DNA of 64,000 bases from Acidimicrobium ferrooxidans (GTDB taxonomy: Bacteria > Actinomycetota > Geothermincolia > Fen-727 > Anoxymicrobiaceae), in NCBI GenBank assembly GCA_020723485.1, contig DYIU01000003.1:1-64000 (forward strand), read 5' to 3'. Position numbers and translations under genes: made by a program. The notes below the pieces were generated by a model. That model was not told the DNA's origin. It searched no databases and worked only from the letters and a program-made list of their open reading frames with translations. Below, one piece after another: positions 32,768-40,254 of the stretch; within the stretch, counting starts at the first letter, position 1, and the number at the start of each line of letters is the position of its first letter.

Positions 32768-33567
32768 GCCGGGGAAGGCTCTCGTACTGGCTTACCCTCA
32801 AGCTGTGGCCCCTCGGCCGCCTCGAGAAGAAGCTCGCGAGCCTGCCGGGCCTCTCGCGCGCGGTCGGCCCTATGCTGTGGAACGAGAGGAACCTGGACGC
32901 CACCTACGTCCCCATAGGCGAAGCGGTAGACGTCGAGCCGGGCAGCGTCGTCCCGTATCAGCTCATCACCGAGCTCGTGAGCAGGGCCTCTCACCGGTTC
33001 ATCCTCAGCGGCTGCCTCTGCAGGACAGCGGCGAACTGCGAGGATTTTCCACCCGGTGTTGGCTGCGTCTTCCTCGGGGACGCTGCGGCCGACATAAGCC
33101 CCGAGCGCGGCCGCCCCGCGCGGGTCGAAGAAACCCTGGAGCACGTCTCGAGAGCCCGTGAGCTCGGCCTGATGCCCTGCATCGTGCACTCGACCTTCGA
33201 CGCCAGGTTGTTCGACATAGATTACCGGAGGATGCTCGCGATCTGTTTCTGCTGCAACTGCTGCTGTACCTTCCGCACCGGCATGGTCGGGGGGCCCGGG
33301 GCCTACAGGGACCGCATAGTGAGGCTGCCGGGCCTGACGATGCGCGCGGTCGGCGACTGCTCGGGCTGCGAGAAGTGCGCGCGGGCCTGCTTCCTGGGCG
33401 CAATAAGCGTGACACGCGACGGCCCGTCTTTCGCCGACTTCTGCAAGGGATGCGGGCGCTGTGCCGCGGCCTGCCCGCGCCGCAACATCCGGGTGGCCTT
33501 CGAGCCGGGCGTCGACACCCGGCAGGTCCTGTTCGACAGGATAAGCTCGCGGACCGATATCGAGTAG
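32764..33567 (+). CDS. Cysteine-rich ferredoxin-like protein, copy 1
   Basis: This 267-residue protein has 18 clustered cysteines. C84, C86, C92 and C101 form the N-terminal group (CLCRTAANC). ICFCCNCCC places six cysteines at 161-168. Two C-terminal [4Fe-4S] motifs (C199, C202, C205, C209 and C227, C230, C233, C237) follow the ferredoxin pattern. The gene at 37651 has the same cysteines at almost identical positions. The first residues (RLSYWLTLKLWPLGRLEKK) may be membrane-facing. I do not know a characterised member. Overlap with a metal exporter gene suggests a role in metal or redox homeostasis, which is inference. Confidence 0.72.
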   Translation: MSRGRLSYWLTLKLWPLGRLEKKLASLPGLSRAVGPMLWNERNLDATYVPIGEAVDVEPGSVVPYQLITELVSRASHRFILSGCLCRTAANCEDFPPGVGCVFLGDAAADISPERGRPARVEETLEHVSRARELGLMPCIVHSTFDARLFDIDYRRMLAICFCCNCCCTFRTGMVGGPGAYRDRIVRLPGLTMRAVGDCSGCEKCARACFLGAISVTRDGPSFADFCKGCGRCAAACPRRNIRVAFEPGVDTRQVLFDRISSRTDIE

Positions 33568-33702
33568 GCAGAAAAGGTGAGCCCCGCCTCACGAGCAGGT
33601 GAGAGCATCCTCCCGCCGCGGGCGACGCATCAATAATTCGTTTTCCGGCGCGAATTCCCACAAATTGGTAATGGACGCCGGCTTCATACTCACCGATATT
33701 AG

Positions 33703-33714
33703 ACACGTACGTGT
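33703..33714. promoter_or_regulatory. Perfect 12-bp palindrome, possible operator
   Basis: ACACGTACGTGT lies 29 bases upstream of the zinc-ribbon gene, in a 176-base gap with no open reading frame. A palindrome of this length near a likely promoter is a candidate repressor site, but there is only this one copy. Confidence 0.25.
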
Positions 33715-33743
33715 AAACCGCACTGAATACCAGGGTGAGACAG

Positions 33744-34301
33744 ATGTCGCTGTGCGGACACTGCGGAGACACAGTGAACGATGGCTCCCTCAGCTGCCCG
33801 AGCTGCGGCGAGCCGATGGACAGCTCCATCCCGTGCGCCGGCTGCGGATTCCCGGTGCAGCGCGGCGCGGAGCGGTGCTCGTCGTGCGGCCGATACCTGG
33901 GCCAGCCCTACGCATACCGTACCTCGCGGCTCGAGCTCCAGAGCAGCGCGGGCGACCTGGGCGTCGAGCCGGGCTTCGGATACGACACCGCCAACGCCTG
34001 GCCGCCGTCCCGCCAGAGGAAGCGAAGTTTCGGGCTCGTGTCTCTGGGAGCCAGGAGGACCGACCCCCTCTTCCTCGTGGCTCTTCTCTGCGCTTTTGCC
34101 TCCCTGGCGTTCTCCTGGGCTCCCAGGTTCAACGTGTCACTGGCATGCGTGGCACTCTCGTTCTCGCTCATGGGTTACCAGCACTATTTCAGCTACAAGC
34201 ACCGCGGCAGGTACGGAGGCCTGTGGTTGAACTACCTGGCGACAGTTGTCGGCATATGCGCTCTCGTCGCCGCGGTCGGCGTAAGCGCTTTCCTCGTCTG
34301 A
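33744..34301 (+). CDS. Double zinc-ribbon membrane protein
   Basis: This 185-residue protein has two N-terminal zinc ribbons (C4, C7, C18, C21 and C31, C34, C45, C48) and three predicted membrane helices in the last ~85 residues (VALLCAFASLAFSWA, VSLACVALSFSLMG, LATVVGICALVAAVGVSAFL). Such proteins are often annotated as DUF4190-like or zinc-ribbon proteins and have no established role. ATG 33744 is placed after GGTGAG; GTG 33735 would add three residues. It converges on rnpB. Confidence 0.74.
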   Translation: MSLCGHCGDTVNDGSLSCPSCGEPMDSSIPCAGCGFPVQRGAERCSSCGRYLGQPYAYRTSRLELQSSAGDLGVEPGFGYDTANAWPPSRQRKRSFGLVSLGARRTDPLFLVALLCAFASLAFSWAPRFNVSLACVALSFSLMGYQHYFSYKHRGRYGGLWLNYLATVVGICALVAAVGVSAFLV

Positions 34302-34302
34302 C

Positions 34303-34396
34303 CGCAAAATCGGGGTCAGGTCGTTTTGTTGCATTTCATGAGGACTACCCGGCCTTGGATTCATATGCAACAAAACGACCTGACCCCGATTTTGCG
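34303..34396. repeat. REP-like inverted-repeat element, copy 3
   Basis: Perfect 32-bp arms (34303-34334 and 34365-34396; core GGGGTCAGGTCGTTTTGTTG) flank a 30-bp spacer. This copy begins 2 bases after the stop of the zinc-ribbon gene and ends 1-2 bases from the 3' end of rnpB. It is the longest and most perfect copy, with the outer pairing extended by CGCAAAATC. Confidence 0.9.
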
Positions 34397-34397
34397 C

Positions 34398-34770
34398 GGG
34401 GGACAGCCACCCTGTAAGCCGGATTCTGTGCCGCCCGGAAAGGGCGGCGGTGGCCATCCATCTAGGACCCGCGTTGCCGCGGGCCTCCAGCTGCCTACCC
34501 GGGAGTCGTAACGCGGCGGGCCACCGCTCCTCCCCTATTCGGCATCGCTCCGGGTGGGGCTTGCCAAGCCGGCCCGTCACCGGACCGCTGGTGGTCTCTT
34601 ACACCACCGTTTCAGCTTAACCTTCCGCCCGCGCGGGCGGCGGGTCTTTTCTTTTCTGTGGCGCTTTCCGTCGGGTCACCCCGCCTGGACGTTATCCAGC
34701 ACCCTGCCCTGTGGAGTCCGGACTTTCCTCGAGGCCGTAAGGCCTCGCGACCACCCGGATGACTGTTCCC
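34398..34770 (-). ncRNA. rnpB: RNase P RNA, bacterial type A
   Basis: The catalytic RNA of RNase P, which matures tRNA 5' ends, is about 373 nt here. On the minus strand the conserved 5' core is GAGGAAAGTCCGGACTCCAC, followed by CAGGGTGCTGGATAACGTCC and GGCGGGGTGACCCGACGGAA. The distal conserved parts are AGCTGAAACGGTGG and, at the 3' end, ACAGAATCCGGCTTACAGGG. The outer helix P1 pairs GGGAACAGUCAU at the 5' end with GUGGCUGUCCC at the 3' end, which sets the limits to within a few bases. It has its own promoter box at 34777 and abuts a long inverted repeat. Confidence 0.95.
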
Positions 34771-34776
34771 TGACCC

Positions 34777-34782
34777 ATTGTA
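34777..34782 (-). promoter_or_regulatory. -10 box of rnpB
   Basis: TACAAT on the minus strand lies seven bases upstream of the first base of helix P1 (about 34770), the expected distance from -10 box to transcription start. TTCGACA is present further upstream, but at 20-21 bases, so the -35 box is unclear. Confidence 0.6.
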
Positions 34783-34971
34783 GCACGGCGCAGGCGGCCG
34801 TTCTGTCGAAGAAACGGTCTGTGTATCCGACCAAATAGTCAATTCGGGGTATGTACGCGCCTGCTTGCATTGTGGTAATAATTCTCGTGGTACTGGATGG
34901 ATGCGCAGGTGCGGAAGCCGGCCCCTCACCGCCGGAGTGCACGGGGCGATGCTTCATAAAGGGAGGGCGCT
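34783..34971. other. Intergenic region between rnpB and the S15/CocE gene
   Basis: This 189-base segment is moderately AT-rich and holds the upstream promoter region of rnpB on one strand and that of the hydrolase gene on the other. TTGCAT and TGGTAC are 17 bases apart (about 34866-34894, plus strand) as a weak promoter. No gene is visible. Confidence 0.3.
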
Positions 34972-36840
34972 ATGCGGCGTTGCATTCGTACGGTTGTCGG
35001 ACTCATCCTCGTTATCCTTCTCGTGTTGCCGGCCTGCGGCGCGCTGGCCCGCCCCGTGAAGAAAAAGAAGCCCCCGGTGCGCAAGACCGCCGTTGCGTCG
35101 ACTTACGAGGTAAAGGTCACGACCGAGAAGTGGGCCATGCCAGACGGGGTGAAGCTGCCCGTCTCCGTCTTCTCCCCCGTTCCCTCCACCCCGGGAGAGA
35201 AGTTCCCCGTGGTGGTCTTCACTCACGGCTGGATGTTGAACAAGGTGATGTTCGAATCCCAGGCCTTGAAATACGCGAAACGCGGTTACGTGGGGGTCAC
35301 GTACACGGTCAGGGGATGGGGAGGGGCCGAAGGTGACATCGGCTGCGTCGGCCCCGACTGCGAGATGAAAGACTTGAGCAGCATCATAACCCTCGTTTCC
35401 GAGGACCCGCGTTTCCCGGTCCTCAAGGACGCCCGCGGTCCCGTGGTCGGGTCCACCGGATACTCGCTCGGGGGCCTGACCTCCTACCTGATCGCGCCGC
35501 GGAAGAACCCCAGGCCGGGAGACCCCGGAGACCCGCGTGTCCGGGCCGTGGTTCCCATGCACGGGGCGACCGACCTGCAGTACTCACTCATGCCCAACGG
35601 CGTGGGTAAAGCCTTCTGGGTCCTCATGCTGGTGGCCGGCAGCTATTTCGGCAACCTGTCGGCAACGGCGACCAACCTGATGCTCATCCTGGCCGACACC
35701 AGCACTTCCGGCTTCGAGAAGCTGCTGTCCGCCTTGAACGTCCTTTCCATCCTGTCCACCCCCATCAACCGGGTGAGCAGCGAGTTCGCACGGATCGTGG
35801 GCATCGCGCTCCAGAGACGGGTGGCAGAAATGGGCCAGTTGAAGAGTTTCCTGGACCCGCGCTCGACGAAGTGGTGGTGTGACGAAGAGAGGGACGGTGC
35901 GGTCGAGCACCCCATCACGGTGCCCACCCTGATGACCACCAGCTGGAACGACGACCTATTCAATCCCAACGAAGCGCTCTGGGCCTTCAACACGATGATA
36001 GACGCCCCGAAACGGATTATCGTAACCAGCGGCGGCCATGCCGGCGGATACCGGATGCAGTTCCCGGGAATCCAGCCCGAGCCCGATCCCGAGCTCGAGT
36101 ACGTGGAGAAGGAGTCCGAGGAGTGGTTTGACCACTTCCTCAAGGGGATAGACAACGGGGTCGAGCGCGATCCCGCGGTTTCCTACTGCCGGCTCTGGGA
36201 CAGGAGCAGCTACGGCACCTCGAGCGTCTGGCCCCCCGCGGGCACGAGCGATGTGACGCTGTACCCCGGTGGGTCCACAGGCTTCAGGGAGGGGTCGCTC
36301 TCGACTGCGCCCGCCGCCGGTTCTCCTCCCGACATCCTTGTCAACTGGGGCTTCAGCGGGTCCATCTCCCTGCCCTACTTCAACGACATGCCCAAAATGG
36401 CGGGCGTCAACCAGGAACTGAACATGCCCGAGAAAGTGGACCTCGTCAACATGCCGTTCCAGCGTTACAGCTATCTCACCGCACCCTACGACCGCGACCT
36501 CCTCATCCAGGGAACGCCTCGCCTTTCCTACAGCTATCAGTGTTCAAGCCAGTTCGCGCAGCTGATACCGAGGCTCTACGAGGTCGCGCCCGACGGCTCG
36601 CAGACCCTGATAAGCCGGGGCTGGTACGAGGGATACGGCGAGATGACAGGGACCAGGCTGGACGGCTCGGGCTTCGAGATGATGACCTGCTGCTACAAGC
36701 TCAGGGCGGGGAGCAGGTTGAAGCTGGAGATACAGACTTCGGACCTGCTGCAGAGCTGGCCCGTCTGGGGCCTCTCTTTCGTGAACATATTCCACGACGG
36801 ACCCGGCGCGACGCGCCTGGTTCTTCCAGTGGCCCCGTGA
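34972..36840 (+). CDS. Secreted S15/CocE-family hydrolase
   Basis: This 622-residue exported serine hydrolase belongs to the X-prolyl dipeptidyl-peptidase/cocaine esterase group. A signal peptide with a possible lipobox (VLPAC, Cys22) is followed by the alpha/beta domain. That domain holds VVVFTHGWMLNKVMF, the nucleophile elbow TGYSLGGLTS (S165), the acid in TTSWNDDLFN and the His in TSGGHAGGYR. A C-terminal jelly-roll-like domain is typical of the family. GGGAGG precedes the ATG. It probably releases dipeptides or cleaves esters outside the membrane; which of these cannot be decided. Confidence 0.8.
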   Translation: MRRCIRTVVGLILVILLVLPACGALARPVKKKKPPVRKTAVASTYEVKVTTEKWAMPDGVKLPVSVFSPVPSTPGEKFPVVVFTHGWMLNKVMFESQALKYAKRGYVGVTYTVRGWGGAEGDIGCVGPDCEMKDLSSIITLVSEDPRFPVLKDARGPVVGSTGYSLGGLTSYLIAPRKNPRPGDPGDPRVRAVVPMHGATDLQYSLMPNGVGKAFWVLMLVAGSYFGNLSATATNLMLILADTSTSGFEKLLSALNVLSILSTPINRVSSEFARIVGIALQRRVAEMGQLKSFLDPRSTKWWCDEERDGAVEHPITVPTLMTTSWNDDLFNPNEALWAFNTMIDAPKRIIVTSGGHAGGYRMQFPGIQPEPDPELEYVEKESEEWFDHFLKGIDNGVERDPAVSYCRLWDRSSYGTSSVWPPAGTSDVTLYPGGSTGFREGSLSTAPAAGSPPDILVNWGFSGSISLPYFNDMPKMAGVNQELNMPEKVDLVNMPFQRYSYLTAPYDRDLLIQGTPRLSYSYQCSSQFAQLIPRLYEVAPDGSQTLISRGWYEGYGEMTGTRLDGSGFEMMTCCYKLRAGSRLKLEIQTSDLLQSWPVWGLSFVNIFHDGPGATRLVLPVAP

Positions 36841-36849
36841 GGACATCCG

Positions 36850-37476
36850 TCAGGACCGCTCCCCCTCGAGGCCGTCGAGGTGGCTCCTGATGTTCATGGA
36901 CTCCATGTTCGAGAACTTGCCCATGTGATTGAGGACGGATATCGAGGCGAGGTCGACCGTCAGGCGGAAGATGTTGGAGAGCGGAAGGCCGATCACCTTG
37001 GCGAGTATCGCGCGGATGGGCCCTCCGTGGCTCGAGGCGAAGATGAAGCCGTCGGAGTTGCCGGCGCAAGCCTCGTCGTACCACCACATGGAGCGCTCCT
37101 GGACCGAGGCGAGGGTCTCCCCGTCGGGGATGGTCACCGCCTCCGGGTTCTTCGTCCACTGGCGCAGTATCTCCCCGTCCTGCTTGATTATCTCCTCGAG
37201 CATCTGGCCGTCCCACCGGCCGAGGTCTATCTCTCTCAGTCGCTCGTCGACCACGACCTCGAGCCCGTGACTCGCGGCGACCATCTCGGCGAGCGCGAGG
37301 CAGCGGGACAGCGGGCTGGAATAGACCACGTCTATCCTGCTCTCCCGCAGGTGGTCGGCGACCCGGCGGGCCTGCTCGAGCCCCAGCTCGTCGAGCGGGA
37401 CGTCGGCCGTACCGGCGTACCGGCCCTCGGCGTGCCAGGCGGTGCGCCCGTGCCTGACCAGAATGACTTTGCTCAA
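36850..37476 (-). CDS. Histidine phosphatase family protein (phosphoglycerate mutase-like)
   Basis: This 208-residue phosphatase has the phosphohistidine motif LVRHGRTAWHAEGRY at the start, SPLSRCLALAEM at about 55-66, and the second catalytic His in FASSHGGPIRAIL at about 147-159. Members act on phosphosugars, cobalamin precursors or other small phosphates. It starts with TTG 37476 after AGGAGAAACG. The C terminus contains FSNMESMNIRSHLD. It converges on the hydrolase gene and ends 10 bases away. No partner suggests its substrate. Confidence 0.85.
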   Translation of the reverse strand: MSKVILVRHGRTAWHAEGRYAGTADVPLDELGLEQARRVADHLRESRIDVVYSSPLSRCLALAEMVAASHGLEVVVDERLREIDLGRWDGQMLEEIIKQDGEILRQWTKNPEAVTIPDGETLASVQERSMWWYDEACAGNSDGFIFASSHGGPIRAILAKVIGLPLSNIFRLTVDLASISVLNHMGKFSNMESMNIRSHLDGLEGERS

Positions 37477-37544
37477 CGTTTCTCCTCTCGAACGCGGCCG
37501 GGAATAATTATATCCGACCCGGCCGGCCGGACTGTTCTTTCTTC

Positions 37545-37573
37545 TTGTAAGTGGCAGTGGTAATCAATATAAT
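37545..37573 (+). promoter_or_regulatory. Sigma-70 promoter of the redox cluster
   Basis: TTGTAA (37545-37550) is followed after 17 bases by a perfect TATAAT (37568-37573), placing the transcription start near 37580, about 70 bases before the ferredoxin-like gene. This is the best vegetative promoter match in the window. Confidence 0.7.
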
Positions 37574-37580
37574 ACCCATC

Positions 37581-37593
37581 AGTCAAATTGACT
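37581..37593. promoter_or_regulatory. Palindromic operator candidate at the transcription start
   Basis: AGTCAAATTGACT is a perfect 6-bp inverted repeat around a central A, covering the predicted start site of the promoter at 37545. A repressor bound here would block initiation. The MerR-TetR fusion at 42798 is the only regulator nearby and is a candidate, but no matching copy is seen at its own promoter. Confidence 0.45.
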
Positions 37594-37650
37594 CGCGGGT
37601 GAAGGCACCCGGGCGGTAGGCTGGGTCGGCAGGCTATCCAGGGGGGTACC

Positions 37651-38448
37651 ATGGGCAGGAGCAAGAGGAGTTTCGACAGGGTCCTTCGCCAGTACAAGCA
37701 CAAAGACTTCGTATTCAAACTGACCCGGGTCCCGGTGCTCAATACGCTCGGGCGTCTTGTCATCAAACCGAGTGAGACGACGCTCAGCTACGTGCCGGTG
37801 TACGAGAACGTCGAGCTTCCTGAAGGCACTGTTGCCCCCATCTCCGTGATAGAGCACTTCATCAACGAGGCGAGCGACCACCTCATCCTCTCGCGCTGCC
37901 CCTGCCGCAGCGAGAACGGGTGCAAGGATTTCGACCCGTATTTCGGGTGTACTTTCCTGGGCCCGGCGGTGCGCAGGGTCGACCCGGAAGTCGGCAGGCT
38001 GGTCTCCCGCGAGGAGGCTCTCGAGCACCTGCGCCAGGCAACGGAGGCCGGCCTGGTCTCCTGCCTGGGGGCTTTCAAGGGAGACGCCCTCATGATGGGT
38101 ATCAGGGACCACAAGCACCTGATGACCATCTGCCACTGCTGCCCCTGCTGCTGCATAAGCACGGCCATGCCCCTCGCAGGCAAGGAGGCGCGGGACCTCC
38201 TGGTGAGGATGGAGGGCGTCACCGTCGAGATAACGGAGGACTGCAACGGGTGCGGGCGCTGCGTCGACATGTGCATATTCGACCAGATCACCATCGTGGA
38301 CAAGAAGGCTGTCATCGGTGAGGAGTGCAAGGGCTGCGGCCGCTGCGCGATGGTGTGCAAGCGCGACGGCGTGAGGATAACGATTGAAGATCCAGACTAC
38401 GTCAACCGGTGCATAGAGCGCATCGGCTCGAAGGTGACTGTCAGGTAA
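37651..38448 (+). CDS. Cysteine-rich ferredoxin-like protein, copy 2
   Basis: This 265-residue paralogue of the protein at 32764 has all cysteine groups in register: C83, C85, C91, C100 (CPCRSENGC), then ICHCCPCCC (C161, C163, C164, C166, C167, C168), then two [4Fe-4S] motifs (C198, C201, C204, C208 and C226, C229, C232, C236). It begins with a basic segment (GRSKRSFDRVLRQYKHKDF). The GGGGGG ribosome site and the strong promoter suggest good expression. It probably feeds electrons to the FAD oxidoreductase that starts 18 bases downstream. A characterised homologue is not known to me. Confidence 0.75.
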   Translation: MGRSKRSFDRVLRQYKHKDFVFKLTRVPVLNTLGRLVIKPSETTLSYVPVYENVELPEGTVAPISVIEHFINEASDHLILSRCPCRSENGCKDFDPYFGCTFLGPAVRRVDPEVGRLVSREEALEHLRQATEAGLVSCLGAFKGDALMMGIRDHKHLMTICHCCPCCCISTAMPLAGKEARDLLVRMEGVTVEITEDCNGCGRCVDMCIFDQITIVDKKAVIGEECKGCGRCAMVCKRDGVRITIEDPDYVNRCIERIGSKVTVR

Positions 38449-38465
38449 AGCGGGGGGGGGTCCTC

Positions 38466-40016
38466 ATGCCGCCGGAGAAATACGACGTCGTTATCATCGG
38501 GGCCGGCGTCGGCGGGTTGACCTGCGCGAACTACCTGGTGCGGCAGGGCAGGAAGGTGCTGGTGCTCGAGCACGGGAAGGCCGTGGGGGGCAATATCCAG
38601 GGCATCCGGCGCAAGGGGTTCTTCTTCGATGCAGGGTCACAGTCCACCGAGAACGTTGGCATTCTCTTCCCGATCCTGGAAGAGCTCGGGCTTTACGATC
38701 CAGCGCAGTGGCACCGTGCGGACTTCCGCTGGGTGACCCCCGACTGCGATGTGGTCCTGCGCGACTTCCCGCAGATAAGGGCGGACTTCAAGGGGTTCTT
38801 CCCCGACTCCGCGGCGGACATCGACGCATGGTTCGATTTCATCGAGCCCGGGTGCGAGGTCATGCGGAACATGATGGGCGCGCTCCCGTTTCCGCTCCTC
38901 AAGCGCGGGCTCGAAAAGTACCGGGTGCTCGCCAGGATGGCCAGGGTCGGACTGCCCATGGTCAGGCTGATGCCCGGCACCCTGACCGGGCCGGGGAGCG
39001 AGAAGGGCAGGGAGATCTTCTCCGACGAGAGGCTGGCGTTCCTGTTCGGGCAGTTCGGCGACCCGAACATGCTGCTCTTCATGTACTTCTCCTTCTGGTA
39101 CAGCTTCCTGCACGATTACACGTACCCGAGGGGCGGGCTGGTCGCGCTTGCCGACATGCTGGCCGCCAGCCTGTTGGAGCACGGCGGCGAGATACGGCTT
39201 TCATCGACGGTGGACCGCGTGCTGACCTCCGGCCGGACAGCGACCGGCGTCGAGACCGACGGCGGAGAGCGCTACTTCGCGGACAAGGTGGTGAACACCG
39301 GCAATCCGAAGAGGCTCGTGACCGAGATGTGCGACCCGGCGCTTCTCCCTTCCAGGTACCGTGAGACGATAAGGAACGGACCCGTGAGCATCTCGGTGGT
39401 CACAGCGTTCCTGGGGCTCGACATGACGGACGAGGAGTTGGGCGACGCATTGAAGTCGAGCCACACTCTCTACTGGCGGGTCTATGAGACCTCCGAGAGC
39501 GTCTACGACCCCGAGATACATCGCAAGAACTGGGCGATGGTCTCCTGGGTCTCCAGGCGCGACAAGACACTCGCGCCGGAGGGCAAGAACTCTATCATCG
39601 TTCAGATACCGGTGCCCTACGACTGGATGAACGGTTGGGGTACCGGCTCGGCTGACGCCACGGCGCGCAACGAGGCTTACCGGGAGCTCAAGAAAAAGGT
39701 GCTGGACGAAATAATCGAGGACATGGAGTACCTCATCCCCGGCCTGCGCGGCAGGCTCGACCACAAGGAACTGGCGACGCCCCGCACGCTCGCGCGCTAT
39801 ACGCTCAATCCCCAGGGCTCCATCATGGGATGGTCGTACGACATGTACCGAACGCCTCTGTTCGGGCGTTTCGCCAGGTTCAAGACACCGGTAGAGAACC
39901 TCTTCCAGGCCGGCCACTACTCCATCTGGCCCGGCGGCATCGTTTTCTCCGCGCTGACCGGCAAACTGGTCGCCGAGGGAATGTACGAGGGCTTCGCGAA
40001 GGCCCTCCTCTGGTAA
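38466..40016 (+). CDS. FAD-dependent oxidoreductase, phytoene desaturase/CrtI-like, copy 1
   Basis: This 516-residue flavoprotein has the N-terminal dinucleotide fold VVIIGAGVGGLTCANYLV, the GGNIQGIRRKGFFFDAG motif seen in carotenoid desaturases and isomerases, and the C-terminal signature NLFQAGHYSIWPGGIVFSAL. Carotenoid desaturases, isomerases and retinol saturases share this fold, so it may oxidise or reduce double bonds of an isoprenoid or other lipid. ATG 38466 follows GCGGGGGGGG; the frame is open upstream, but those residues overlap the previous gene. It is more distant from the two copies at 44-47 kb than those are from each other. Confidence 0.8.
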   Translation: MPPEKYDVVIIGAGVGGLTCANYLVRQGRKVLVLEHGKAVGGNIQGIRRKGFFFDAGSQSTENVGILFPILEELGLYDPAQWHRADFRWVTPDCDVVLRDFPQIRADFKGFFPDSAADIDAWFDFIEPGCEVMRNMMGALPFPLLKRGLEKYRVLARMARVGLPMVRLMPGTLTGPGSEKGREIFSDERLAFLFGQFGDPNMLLFMYFSFWYSFLHDYTYPRGGLVALADMLAASLLEHGGEIRLSSTVDRVLTSGRTATGVETDGGERYFADKVVNTGNPKRLVTEMCDPALLPSRYRETIRNGPVSISVVTAFLGLDMTDEELGDALKSSHTLYWRVYETSESVYDPEIHRKNWAMVSWVSRRDKTLAPEGKNSIIVQIPVPYDWMNGWGTGSADATARNEAYRELKKKVLDEIIEDMEYLIPGLRGRLDHKELATPRTLARYTLNPQGSIMGWSYDMYRTPLFGRFARFKTPVENLFQAGHYSIWPGGIVFSALTGKLVAEGMYEGFAKALLW

Positions 40017-40038
40017 CCCTTAATCGGAGCTGCCGCCA

Positions 40039-40254
40039 ATAGTGTCCGTGCCCGCCCACAGCCTGTCTGGCGTGGGCGCGCCCATCCCGCCGCCCCCAAT
40101 ACGGCGGGGAGCGGCACTAGTCCGAATATCCGCCGATAGTGTCCGTGCCTGCTCACAGTCTGTCTGGCGTGGGCGCGCCCATCCCGCCGCCCCCATTACG
40201 GCGGGGAGCGGCACTAGTCCGAATGTCCACCTATAGTCCCCGTGCCCGCTCCCC
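40039..40254. repeat. 97-bp tandem repeat, 2.2 copies
   Basis: Units start at 40039, 40136 and 40233 (partial), with the period exactly 97 bp and only a few substitutions between copies. Each full unit contains TGGGCGCGCCCA, a perfect 12-bp palindrome, and a GC hairpin CCCGCCG/CGGCGGG. On the minus strand each unit also contains the last ten codons and stop of the adjacent secreted-protein gene (GTDTIGGYSD-type). Because 97 is not a multiple of three, the copies are in different frames. Confidence 0.9.

Noticed and set aside
40039-40254. CRISPR array
   Set aside because: Units are contiguous copies of 97 bp without unique spacers, there is no short palindromic direct repeat, and no cas gene is nearby.
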